A DNA stretch of 64,000 bases from Amblyornis subalaris (taxonomy: Eukaryota; Chordata; Aves; Passeriformes; Ptilonorhynchidae). The notes under the pieces were generated by a model that was not told the DNA's origin, made no database searches, and was given only the letters and a program-made list of their open reading frames with translations. Below are positions 1 to 12,397 of the stretch, piece by piece. Both the position numbers and the translations under genes were made by a program. How positions within the stretch are numbered: the stretch's first letter is position 1; every line of letters starts with the position of its first letter. The stretch lies in the NCBI GenBank assembly GCA_018881555.1, contig JACAXG010000108.1:1809299-1873298 (forward strand), given 5' to 3'.

Positions 1-2179
1 TTGAAGAATTTTTGGTATTCGTAATATAATTTCCAATTCTATGTCAAACAACTATTTTTTCTTGGGTCAGTAGCCCCACACCTCCATTAGTCAGAGTGAT
101 ATTTAAGACTACTTATGAGCAGAAAAACTCAGATGACCTTGTGACTATAGTTGTTCAACTACCATAATCTCCTTTTTACTTGCACAGATTATCAAACTTC
201 CTAGTTTTCTGTGACTTTGCTTTGTCCTTTCTTATATTCATACTTGAGGGTCTGATAAAACCTCTGCAGCTTGTTAGGAACTTTTCTGCTAAGAATTTCA
301 GCAAATTAGGGTCTTCTGATGGAGACATAACTTTTGCAGTAATCTGCCAATTTTGGTGAATATTTCGGAAAGAAAAAGGAATTATTAGGGTTCTTGTAAA
401 TGTCTGATCAGAGAGAGAGGTCTTTTTTACAGATGGCTGTATCCATCCTCCATCTGAAACTGGAGCTTGTATTTGTTAAAAAAAAAAAAAAAATTAAACT
501 ATCAAGTGCAAACTAAGATCAGGATTTCCATGAAGTACTGCAGCATTTCTCTGGAAGTTTTCCAAGAGCAGAANAATGTTGGTCCATGGCTGAGAAAAAT
601 ATGCAGGAGGAAAAGAACCTGAGAGAAATAGAGAGAACCTGTGGAGGATTGATTGGCTTCACTAAAGCTAAAATGGGATAAGGCTTCTGGCCTGTCAAAT
701 TAGGAAACCTTTGGATCAAATCATTAAAATAAAAACTGCTTGAAAGTCAGCAAGTGCTTCGTTCTCCACAGGTACATTAATCTAGGAAAATAAATAAAAT
801 AATGCATAAGCAACATAAGATAGGGCCCAAATCAATAAATTTCTTGTGGGAAACACTAACAACAAGCCACAGCAAAATGAAAATAAAATATCAAGTGTAC
901 ATATACTTCTGCACAAATATCAGGATCCAGAAATAATGGAATTAACTGAAAAGTCTGAGTTTAGATAAGGCTAATGCTACATTGGGCATATAAAGAATTT
1001 TGTGAAAAATAGATTATAATCTGTGGAACAACTTAAATATTGTGGAGTAAAGAACTTAGAAATACTGAAGTAAACCATGAGGAGTGGTTCCAAAAGATGA
1101 AGAAATGAAGAAAGCATGGAATGAAATAATGCAAATACTTGAAGAATATCAACAAGCACCGTGGTGTTTATATGAGTTTGGAGATCCAGGGATATCTTGG
1201 AGGAGCATTACAAGAGTGTATACAGTTACCAGTCACTCTATTAGGAGCATAGTGGGCAGAATTCTCAAAAATAGAATCTATGCTGATAACAAGAGATTTT
1301 GATCATTGCCACATAAACTGGCTGTATTTTAAAAGATGGCTTCTTGGAGAAACAGACCAAAAGGAAAACACATAAGCAGCATTTAGAAAGACATTAATTC
1401 TTTCCAGAAGTGACTGGATGGTACCCACATTTAAAATCACTGTAGAAAAGGAAAGAATCTGCTATGACAATATTTCACTTCAGAGGGGAAAATGAAGCAG
1501 TTGGCCGAAATATCTGTTCAAAAGGCTGGAAGAGCTGCAGCAGTACATTCATTTAAAGATGGGAGTGAATTTTCAGAATAGATGTATCCCTTACACAAAC
1601 AGAAGGAGGGAAAAGATGTAGAGGAAAAACTTGTATTTTTAACAGAAGAGAAAAGAAAGAGATTGGAAATATGAGATCTTATGATAAGAGATGGTGTCCA
1701 ACTAAAAGAAACGATTAAAGCAAGAGCAGGAAGTTAAAACTTTGACATGGCAATCCNTTAACAAGGTAAGAAAAAACTTACTAAAAGAAAAAAACCACCA
1801 AACCCTAGGAATAAAACTTCTTTTTTGACTACACTGACCATTACAGAATTGATATAGTTAAAAAATGGTCAAGAAATGAAAGTAACTCTTGGAAACTGCT
1901 CATTACTAGTTTGCTTCAGGGAAGTTACCATTGATATTTTTGGTGGCATTGAATCTGACAAATTGTTTTAAATTTAAGCTACAATGGCAAAAGCTTGAGA
2001 GTAGTAACTACTGACCATCCTGGAGAGTACATGGACAAAGCTAATAAAATTTTCCTTGACCTATAAGCTTTTGGGTAGTTTCTGTTGCTTTCAAATCAGC
2101 CTCAGGACCTGAAGATCAGGCAACTGTAGATGCAGTGTGATTTTTTTTTNTTTAATGTTGTGGGGGAAGAGAAAGTATT
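1..2179. other. AT-rich non-coding DNA, possibly partly decayed retroelement
   Basis: No gene is recognised here. The stretch holds a poly-A run near 478-493 and short chance reading frames of at most about 72 codons. One of these is a 72-codon plus-strand frame at 1084-1302 with no recognisable motif. The right part runs into recognisable CR1 reverse-transcriptase sequence, so some of 1000-2180 could be more eroded CR1, but I could not align it by eye with any confidence. Confidence 0.5.
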
Positions 2180-2800
2180 GAAGAGCAATAGACCAGAAAA
2201 TCTGATTTGTCTACTGGATAAACTGGAAGAAAATATAATGAAAACCAGGGCTATAAAACATAGGGACAAATATGATACAATTGTTGTACAATCAGCAATG
2301 CTTTTGCAAGAACGAAGTCACATCTGAAATTTTATTAGGCTGCTCTGAACTCTCAGAATGGAGAATGGAATAAAGGTGACCTGGCTGTTGTCAGGAACTA
2401 GGACATTCAAAAATGGTTTTGAAATGATGGCTCCCTAAAGCTCTTGGCTAAACTAAATTAATAGAAGTAAAGATCAAATCAAGAGTTAATAATCAATTAA
2501 AATACAAGTGGAAAAGTTGAATAACATATTGTGGGCTCGAGTAACCAATGAGACCTGAAAATATCAGTGATGGATCATTTAATATTTCTTTACAGTTCCA
2601 TGTCTTCCTTAGTAATTTGAAAGTGGATATGAATAGTGAAATGACATAGTTTGATAAAGATAACAATTATTCTAGGTAGCAAAAGTCAAAATTGTTTACT
2701 AGGTCGTATAGAAAGATCTCTATCACTAAGTGATGATGATGAACCTAACCTGCCATTTCAATGCAGGAATAGCTGAACCTACATAAATAAAATGATGANC
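2180..2800 (+). mobile_element. Ancient CR1 LINE fragment (reverse-transcriptase region of ORF2)
   Basis: The DNA follows the order of the CR1 ORF2 reverse-transcriptase segment as I know it from bird and reptile genomes. A block near 2268-2335 resembles the stretch around the conserved SxHGF-type motif. A block near 2400-2460 resembles the FxKAFD-type region followed by the LLxKL segment. Around 2590-2720 it matches the segment running from NIFINDL to the ADDTKL motif. All reading frames are broken by stops and indels, and no 3' tail is present. It is far more diverged than the other CR1 copies here, so it is an old, dead insertion. The left edge is uncertain and may lie further upstream; the right edge fades after about 2745. 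Confidence 0.55.
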
Positions 2801-2818
2801 ATATTGTCCAGTATCCAG

Positions 2819-3260
2819 ACCAGACCCACTCCTTAGGGAAGTGTGCTGACTCACTGGGGCCCAGGTTAAGGATGTGAAGGGAAAGTTTCCTGCCCTGGTA
2901 AGGCCCTCAGATTATTATCCATTTTGGATTTCTCAGGCAGGCAGAGATTTGGAGGTTTTGCTCATGGGTCAGTTTACACGACANCAGGCCTGCTGTCAGC
3001 TGAAGGGGGACACCCCTCCCCAAGAGGGAAAATGGATCTTTGCACAGATGTTAGCAGGGCTCACTGATGGAGCTCTAAAAGAGGGGACAGGAGTAAAACC
3101 AGGCTCACCAGAGATAAGCCTAGGAGTTGCACACCAATGTTTGCGGGGTAATGTGCTAGCAAAGTCCTCTGGTCTTCTGTCTCAGTGATCTCAGTCTTTT
3201 CTCGGCTACGTGATAAATATAACTCCAGATGCACCCATTTCTTGAAAACTGAGTGCAGTG
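2819..3260. other. GC-rich unclassified block with 104-codon open frame (possible LTR or retroelement piece)
   Basis: Base composition rises sharply here compared with both flanks. A plus-strand frame is open across 2874-3188 (104 codons, one N). It encodes a hydrophilic peptide with no domain I recognise, and no signal peptide or membrane segment. The block lies between an old CR1 fragment and the 3' end of a younger minus-strand CR1. High GC and an isolated open frame between transposons would fit an endogenous retroviral LTR or another retroelement piece, but no TG...CA ends were identified and the family is not recognised. It could also be ancient unique sequence. Confidence 0.25.
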
Positions 3261-3272
3261 CATGTGTCGTCA

Positions 3273-3495
3273 CGGAATCATAGAATCATAAAAGGGCTTG
3301 GGTTGGAAGGGACCTTAAAGNTAATTTAGTTTCAATCCCCCTGCCATAGGCAGGGACACCTTCAACTAGGTCGGGTTACTCAGAGATCCAACCAATCTGG
3401 CCTTGAACACTTCCAGNGATGGGGCATCCACAACTCCTCTGGGCAACCTGTTCCAGTGTCTCACCACCCTCCCAATAAAGAAAGATGTAGAATCC
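3273..3495 (-). mobile_element. CR1 LINE, 5'-truncated 3' tail, minus strand
   Basis: On the plus strand the copy opens with the reverse complement of the avian CR1 terminus (GGAATCATAGAATCATA). The conserved tail segment around GGTTGGAAGGGACCTTAAAG follows, then the reverse complement of the ORF2 C-terminal end (about 3370-3480). The element therefore points left, with its 3' end at 3273. It is about 220 bp long, so it is a typical dead-on-arrival 5'-truncated insertion. Similarity to the usual avian consensus is high, so it is clearly younger than the copy at 2180-2800. The left edge is set by the octamer repeat. The right edge, where homology fades, is approximate. Confidence 0.9.
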
Positions 3496-6400
3496 TCATG
3501 GANTTTCCAGGAGGTCTTATTTTCAAAAACCCAACCCTGCTTAACTTATGTGAGCTGACAAGAGTGCAAGGATGATCTGTCAGACGTGTGTAAAAACTGT
3601 ATGGAAATNGTGAACTTGACTTATTTGAAATTTGAAGCTCAAATGAACTCTGGAGTGGAGCTATTCTTTGTCATGTTTCAGCCCACAGAAAGATTATAAA
3701 GTTGAGCTCTGAACTAGCAAACGTAGAATTTGCAAATGAAGTGCTGACACAAGTCTCAGGCNTAAGTAGGATGAGCACTATCACATATGAATGAGCCTTT
3801 CTCTCTTTTCACAGTAGCATGCCATGCAATATGCAAATCACTTGGTTTAANGAACAGCTTCATTTAAAAAAAGAATTCATGTGGTTAAACACTCAGAGAC
3901 AGTTATTAATGTTTTAATTTTATGGACTGAACTGTGATGCATAAAATTAAATCCAATAAAACTCNAAAAATAATTAGAAAGAAGCCAGCTAAACGTAAGT
4001 GATGATAGGTTTGTTGGCTGCTGCTGGGTCGGGGTTTCAAAATTCAGTAAGCCAAAAGGAATATATCTTGCGGGGAGTAAACAATAAAAACCTTCCTACA
4101 AAAATACATCAAAATAATTTTAATTTGGTCACATGAATCTGCTACAAAGAATTTCAAGACTGAATGGTGGCAGAAAGGGCTAANGTCTAGGTCTACACTG
4201 GATATACATAGGTAGAAGGATTATAGTTATATACTCCCTATACATGTTACTGCTTTAGAAGAATGAATATAACTTCACACAGCTTTAAAGGAAGAGAATC
4301 TCAGTTGAAAAGCTTTGAATAAAATAGACATACACAACAACATTGAGGGTCTAAACTCGTTATAGAGCTACTTATATACAAAATCTAAGTAAACTAAAGA
4401 GATCTAANTAAATGAGGAATAGTCATGTTCTCCCCCTTTATTTTAACCCATCCATTTCCACCAATAAGGAGAAACAAATATGAGTAGATACAAGTAATAA
4501 AATAACAGTTTACTAAAAAAACTAAATAACAACCCGTGCTCAAACAGCCAGACCATCTCCATCCTTTCCTGGGGCTGCTGTGGTACTACTGCCCCAGCTA
4601 AGAATGCTACTTCAGGCATTCTTTGTCCCCTGNTTGGGCTTCATCTCATGCATATATGTTGTACATATAAAGAAAATATTTACTTGTATTTCAATACCCT
4701 TTAGAAAAAAAACAGAGAGAGAGTGCATAAGATGTCACTGGACTCCTGCTAGAAGTTGGGATTGGTCCCTTATTATCTTGCAAAAACATCGCCCTCATCC
4801 TACTAATGACAATGCCTACAGAAGCCTACTATAACAAAAACCCCAGGAAGACTTGCTTTGAAAACCTTGTGCTTGTTGTGAAGTAACGGGGTAGAAAAGA
4901 AGGATTCTTTTCTGTACCACAAAAATTTCAAATTATTCAGAATTTATTTTGATAGGAGAGTTTGGGTGCATCATGTAAGTCATAGAATATGCAAAAAAAA
5001 TAAATCCTGTTTCCTGTTTCAAGTTTGGTAAAGGATAGGATGCAATTAATACAGTACAGCACACATTTATCACTTTATTTTCCCCTGTATTGCTATTTCT
5101 TTTTAACCCTTTCCAAGCTTCTTTCCCCAAAATTGTTTCTGCCTATTTGTCTGTCATTCATTCAACCATGCCAGTTTTGATATGAGCCAATAAATACAAC
5201 TGATAACATCTCTATAATATTTTTACTTGTTTAGAATCTCAACAGGAAATGCTATCTACAATGCTCACATTATGGACCTGAAGACTGTGTNGGGGAAAAA
5301 ATTTTAAAAAAGAACATTCTAGTATAAGATTTTCATGCTTGCGAAAGAAAAATGGACATGATGGAAAAACAGACAGATGTCAGGGTTTAAGGATAACAAC
5401 TGTTGTTTCATGCTGGGCTGGTGGCAAGATGTGAGGAACAGATGTGAGACTGACAGGAAGAGAGACTGAGTTTGTGGATAAGAAGATTTTGGGGGTTTTG
5501 GTCAAAAGTTTTAAGAACAGCTTGTCCTGNACTGTCCTAAAAATGGAATAGGAAAAGCCAGTGAGTCTGGGACAGGGGAGAATAAAGTTGTCAGCAAAAA
5601 CACAGACAAACCAGTCAATGCAGAATTGTGAAAGCAAAGACAGTTGAAGAGAATAGAGCAGACAGAACAAGTAAAAAGTAAAGAAGGTTTTTCTTCCTTC
5701 TTGCTCGTTAGACCTAATAATGGAATCTCATTTTCAAGGAAGATTTTTTTTCAGACAGTTGGAACAAATTTTTCGGGTATGTTNATGTAAGAAAGCAGAA
5801 AAACTGTGCATTGACAAGGGGAGTCTAAAGCAAGTTTTTAAAGCAAAGTGTTTTATGTTCTGTAAAACCTATGTTCTTCAACCCTCTTTGGTCAGAGGGT
5901 TGGAGCCAAAGGAAGTATAAAATAAAACATAGAGGAAAGAAAAATTTACAGAAGGTGTTAATAGTAAAGGAAAACTTCAGCAAGCTTGGAAAGGATGCTA
6001 GTCACCAACTAGATTATAATAATTTCTGATTTATTTTACTATTAAAGTCATATTTTAATGATGGTGATCCCTCTAATCTAGGGAAGAGAGAAATAACGAT
6101 CTAATGATCAAATCATGACCTTTGGTTTGCTGTGCCAATGAATCCCTGTTTGTGACTGGAATCTAATGGCAAGTTTGAAACCTGAACTGTATTACTGATG
6201 CTCTGCTTTTGGTCAATGTTTACTAAGTCATNACAGCTCCGATGATCTGCATTCGTAATATTACTACAAATTAAAATTACTTGATCTGAAATGATCTTAA
6301 ATGAAAGTTGACTGTTGGAACCCTATGTCTTATTTAATTTAAACACAAATCACTACTATAATTTAGAAATGTAAACACCTTACAACGTTTTTCTTTTAAC

Positions 6401-9400
6401 TTCAGCTATTCCTCTTCTTAACATGAAGATATAGTGAAATGTCTGTGTGCTTTTAGAAGTGGNTCAATCTACCAGTTTCATTTAATGAAATGTCAGGTTT
6501 ATCGGATAGAAACAAANTTACCTCTGCCGTTAGTGAACGATGACAATTGGAATAGACTTTCCACCCCTCATCAGAATGAAGCCAAATTAAATTGTAAACC
6601 CGGAATAGCTGCTGGACTTTGCACACTCCAAACAGATTCTGTGTGTAAACATGCTAAGCAAAAGGCTTCAGTGATATTGCTGCTCTAAAACATCGAGGAG
6701 CTTCCCTGGACTGCATTTCTTTAGGGTGTTTAAGAAGCACAATGCAACAGAAGTTTAGAAAATCAAACACAGCGTATAAACTAGTCAACACAGATGAGAA
6801 TCAAAACCCCTTGTGAATACCCAAAACCCTGCACATATGTAGAAACAGATGATAAGAGTGTTGTTATTTGTCCTACCTTTCAGTTGGAAGTGGTTAAATG
6901 TTCGGCTGATCCGCCTCTTGAGTAAATCTTTTTTATAGTCCAGGTTTTAGCATTCCCCTGGTTTTACAGNATGGTGCCTTTATGCATCTCAATGCTCCTG
7001 TTTGTTAATAAGAATAATGAGGAACTTCTTCCCATTCCTTTATTTTACCTCTGTTGTTGCATTAAAATGTTCCCTTTACAGGACATTCAAATGATCTTCT
7101 GTAATCTTTGCTGTTACTAATTCATGCTTCATTATTAGCTAGAAACTAAATTTTTCAAATAGTTGCTTCAACAGTGTAAAAGTCTAGTGTATGTCATGGA
7201 CACTATAAAAAGTAGGCTATAGGACAAATAAGAAGCGAATAGACATTATTTTCCTTAAAAGAAATACTGCATTTTCTCACTTGAAATTGACTGATGTGGG
7301 GAACTGAACAGCAGAGGATAAATCAGTTTTAAGACTGGTGTGAAAAATAGCACGAGGTAGATCTTATAATGAAAAAATTGGGATTTTTACAGCAATTTGT
7401 TCATTAGAAGTTATTAAATAAGCATTTTGTCACATAAAATGTATTTTGAGAAGAAATAAAAAATTGAGAAATATACTTTTTAGAAGTGGTGAGGCGGAGG
7501 ATAAATCCAATGGAGTGTGCTCATCAGAAAGGGTTCATAAGTTCAACGTATTTACGGGATGCTTATCTGGTTCAATAAAATGTCAGATAAAATCAAGTTT
7601 TCAAGTAAAAATATTCTTTTGACAGAAAAAATTATCAAATACAACATCTATGTTTTGAAATTTCCATTTTAGCACATATGGTATGTAAAGTTAAAACAAT
7701 CCTGTTTCACCATGCAACTGTTAATTTAATGTGTTTGATTGCTTTCTAGTTCCTAGTAATTTCAAGGAAAATATCTATTCCTACAAAAGGAGATTAAATT
7801 TGACTGCCTTTTCTCTATTTATCTACCTATTTATTAACAATATTTATGAAGAGAAAGTTCTGAATAAGAAAAATACCCTTCCTCCTATGTAATTAAAACC
7901 CCCAATCAAACAGATTGACTGTATTTCTGTTTATAAGCCCATTATTTTCAGGTGATCAGACGCAGCAAATTATGTATTTAACTATGAATCAATTTGGTAC
8001 TTTCTACTAGAAGANATTAAAGTCTGAATATTAATGATGTTAGTTTCAAGGATAAAAACAATGAAGACATTAGAATAGCTGCGAGGGGTAAAGTTTTGTC
8101 TAACAAAATATGAATTTTGAAAGTCAGGAAAGTTATATAAAGTTATAGCTGTGCTGTGCTGAGTTTTANGGGGAAAATTATTTGCATTATTTGTTTCTTG
8201 ACAAACAGACTTCTAAATACCAAACAGTATTATTCAAGAAAATTAAAATATTAGATTAGAAGTTAACTCATTACTTCAACACTAAAAGAAGTTCGGTTCA
8301 ATGTATTGCAAAGTTAAAATGTGCACTACTGTAAAGCTTGAACACCATCTGTCTCTACATGGCCCAGGTGAGTATCTAAGAAATTCANATCCTGAATAAG
8401 TTGCTGAAGTGACTAAAAGTTTTAGCTCTTCTATTCCATGAAATATGTTCAGTAAAAAATACCTCAGTGACTGGGGAAAAGATGGAGGAAGAAAGTGATT
8501 TTTAATTTTGTTTTATTTGTGCGAGTTTGATAATATTTCTGTTCATTCTGGAATGAAAACACCAGTAGCTTCTTAATCTTTCCTGGCAGACATTTGACCT
8601 TGTTCCTGCGAACTTGAGAGAACATGATTAACTTTCTGTGTACAAGCAGTCCAAGGAAACTGCTTGAACAGAATGGTAAACAAGGGATTTTGAGCAAATT
8701 TGGAGAAACAGAGTAGTTTCTTCCACTAACAGATGGCTTTGCAGCAGGTAGCAGGAGAAGATAATGAGTAATCAAGTGCAATGACTAAGCTGTCTTGGAC
8801 AGGTTGTGTTTTCTGTTCNGCTTCCCACTTCATCTCTCCTTTTCCCTGAATGTAAGGATTCTCAACCACTAACCTACATATTGGTGAAGCTCTCATCCCG
8901 AAAACAATTCCAAGCGAAAAAAGAGATTGCAGCAGCATNAGCATAATCTGTTAATTGTGAAGAGGAAGGTTGGTAATCTGGAATGAAGGCATCAACACAC
9001 TGTATGGGAAAACAAAATTTTCTCAAGATGACACAGTTTGAGATCCCTGCCAGAAACACTACAAAGAAAAAGAAACAGATTGGTGATTTGATAACCAACT
9101 GCTTAAGGAGAGGTAGGAGGCCTTCTCTCTAGCTAGGAATTTTACATTTTTGTCATAGATTTGATGAATCATGTAGTGAGATAGCTGTTTTGGAAGGACA
9201 AAAGACAGAGTTACAGGGAATATATTTAGTGACCATTATTTGGCATGAAGAAACAGGTATTAAGGAAAGTTATTCAAGTATGTTAGAGAAGCGAGAACTC
9301 ATCAAGAGTTCTGTATTACAAAAAGTGAAAATAAGTCTTCTTTTTAAAAACAAAATGGTGTTCTACACTAATGGAGTGGAAATCATAAAAGCAATGTTCA

Positions 9401-11399
9401 TCCAAATGATAAAGTCATTTTACAGAACTTTATGTAGGATATTTGTTATAAATAAGTCATGGAATCACATGAATCTTCATACATAAAAAAAACCACTTTG
9501 GAAGGCGATTGCATAGGATAAAAATATGAACTGTCCTTGCAGAGGTCCTTACGGCTCCACAAACAATAAACAGATGGCAGAAAATACATGGGTTGAACTA
9601 GTGTATGTATGGTCTGTGTATGTTTTGGGAGTACTGTCTTTTCCCAAGAAAACCAGCTGAGTGAGCAGGTCAGCCTGTTCTCAGAGGGGAACACTGATCT
9701 CAGTGACAGGTAAGCAGAAACATCCTAGAGAACATTAAATAAGNAAAAAAATTCCTTGGCAATGTGAATAAATATTGAGAATACTTGGTGCACCACTACT
9801 CCACAGTCCAGAATAAAAGCTTTAGATAAACTAGAGTAAGAATACTTCATTCTTACATACTTAGCACTAGTAGATGTCAAATATCTGCATACAGAAGTGA
9901 AGGCTTTTCTCTGAAGTACCAATTATTTCAGGCTCAAGACTTGTGTTCTCTTTCCTCTTATGTGGGCATTCTGCCTGTTTCTTCTTCTCTGTACAGCTCA
10001 ATCCACTGAAGGGCAGAGGTGGTGAAATTAAGACAGCAAATAGCTATTAGAAAAGTATCATATAGCCAAAGGAAAGAGGAGATAAGAAAATCACAGTCAG
10101 TAAAAATTAGAAGTTTGAAACTGTAGAAAGAAGAGAAGATAGGGATATCAGGAAAGAAATTCCTGACTCTTAATGCAAAGAAATAAAATAGTGGGTTGTG
10201 TGTGGGATTTTTGGACTATATTTGGAATATACTAAATCCCAATGGGTCATAAATCAGATGCCAGATGGAGGTGATGAACCAGTGAGTAACAATGTAGAAA
10301 AGGAACAGGTATTCACTAATAAGAAAACTTGTTTTCTATTTGGGAAGTTGGGAAACTACGTAGGCGTGTCTGGTAATGTGATTGACACCAGTGAAAAACT
10401 TTCTAGTCCATTAATAACAGCAGACAGTAGATAGCATCTGCTAGAGATCACTAGGGCTAAAGAACTTGNGCTTTCAGGGATGATGCCTCTTAAGCTGCAC
10501 TGGAACTCCTTTTCTCTGTTTGGGATGGGACAGGAAGTAGATGAGATCCTTTCAAATAAGTTTAAATACTAAGTAAATCCTGAACACTACACACTTTCCC
10601 AAATGAGTTGGCTGAAAATATGTGTAATTTTTTTAGTTTTTGAAATATCTCTTAAAATAGATATATTGAGGTAGCCACCCAAAGCTGATGTGCCTTTTTT
10701 AGAGAAAAGCAAGTAAGGCAAACTCCTATAAACTGGTTAATCTGACAGGCTTTTAGTAAAACACCAGAAATTAGCAAGGGGAGAAAAAAAAAAAAGGGCC
10801 AAAAAAATCCCAACCCAATAAAGCACTGAAGAATGTAAAAAATATTCCATACACTATAAGCAAAACGTGTCCTGCAACATAAAGTTATTTTCAGTATTTG
10901 AGAGTGTTATTTTGATGGATAAACGTTATGCTGTATATATAGTTGTTTTCAGCATTGTGATAGGAAAATAGTACTATTCATACCTACGAAGTCCTTGTGA
11001 AATGAATTAAGAGGTAGGTAGTTGACAGATCTCAAAGGTAGTTTTCACTGGTGATGTTTTCTAGCAGAATTTTAAAGAGATAAATACTAGGTCTAACATT
11101 ATTTGGTATTCCTTCAGTAGTCCAAATCATTTAAAAGTCACATATATATCTTGATGCACAGCTAAACTATCAAGGTCAAGGAATCATTTAGACTGGGAGG
11201 TAAATTAAAGACACTGAAAGAAAAAAAGATATTTTGAATTATACACATAGTACCAAATAATCTCGGTAGTGCCTACATAAGGGTGTAGGAGCAGAAACAA
11301 GAGGATACTCTGTGGAGACAATGTGGAAATGATTGTCATCAGACCTGAAAAATAATTGAGCACAATCTTTATGTGTGTTGTTGTGGCAAATGAGGGTGG

Positions 11400-11600
11400 A
11401 ATGTGATCTATGGTTGGAGAATCAAAGAATCACTGGAAAAACAAAACAAAGGTATCTCTTTTTGACCTTTGGATAGGGCAGAGATTTTAATAATATTGGA
11501 ATACTGTGCCTGGTTTTGGGACCTAGCTTCCCTTGACTATGGAGAAAAATTAAATGTCAAAAATATCGGACCTATAATTAACTTTGAGGGCTCGGAGAAA
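11400..11600 (+). mobile_element. Possible ancient CR1 ORF2 remnant
   Basis: The stretch around 11495-11570 resembles the CR1 segment encoding the conserved LEYC-x-QFW region and the following ten or so codons: TTGGAATACTGTGCC followed by a GGTTTTGGG-type string. A weakly similar run follows, up to about 11590. All frames are broken. The match is short and could be chance in AT-rich DNA, so this is a tentative call. Confidence 0.3.
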
Positions 11601-12372
11601 TGCACAAAATTACACTTAAATAAATACAAGATGTGATTGCACTGTGTTAGCACTTCCATAGGAAGCAAATGTGGGACATGCTACAGCAAAAAAAAAAAAA
11701 ATTAGTAATTTGAAACTGAAGCTGGAAAAACTAAATACAATGAGTATTTACAGCAAACTAAAGATTGAATTAATATTTTCCTTGCTTCTTGGTGCCTAGA
11801 TTTCTTTCATGAAACTCTGATTATTTTCTTTTTCTTCCTGTTTTCAGGAATAGAAGTGGTTTGTTTGAGGTTTGTGGGTTTTTTTCTTTCTCCTGAATTT
11901 TCATCTGCTCTGTTATGTGCTGCAGTATATTGTCTGGTTGCATCAATCACATTGTGTGTCCTGAAGTAAATAATATATTGTCAAGTTATGTATTATTTAA
12001 TCCTGAATAGAGCCTTCACATGTGAACACACAGGTATAAACTTACAATTTGCTGTGGTGCAGGAACCTGTATTTACCAGAAGTCGTAAAGGAAGAGATGA
12101 GTGAATTCACTTTGTCTAATGTTGAACTTACTTCAGTGATGACTGAAAAGTTCAAGGTGAACTCTATTATCTGTTTAGAAGAGATTATGAAATGTTTGTA
12201 AAGGCAATGTACTTTCTGTTGTCTAAATACCCACCAATGCTATCAAATCAAAAGGCAAGCACTGAAGTATATTTGAAGACTCTCAGCTGTCTACAGTTCA
12301 TCTAACAATAATGAGCAATAGGGTTGGAGATTGTTATTCCTTTGACTTTTAAAATGGTTAATTCTTGTACAT

Positions 12373-12397
12373 TTAAGATGTACATTGTACATCTTAA
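12373..12397. repeat. Perfect 25-bp palindrome (12-bp arms, 1-nt centre)
   Basis: The left arm TTAAGATGTACA is followed by one T and then its exact reverse complement. Pairing stops immediately outside the arms. It lies in AT-rich DNA with no gene nearby. Confidence 0.9.
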
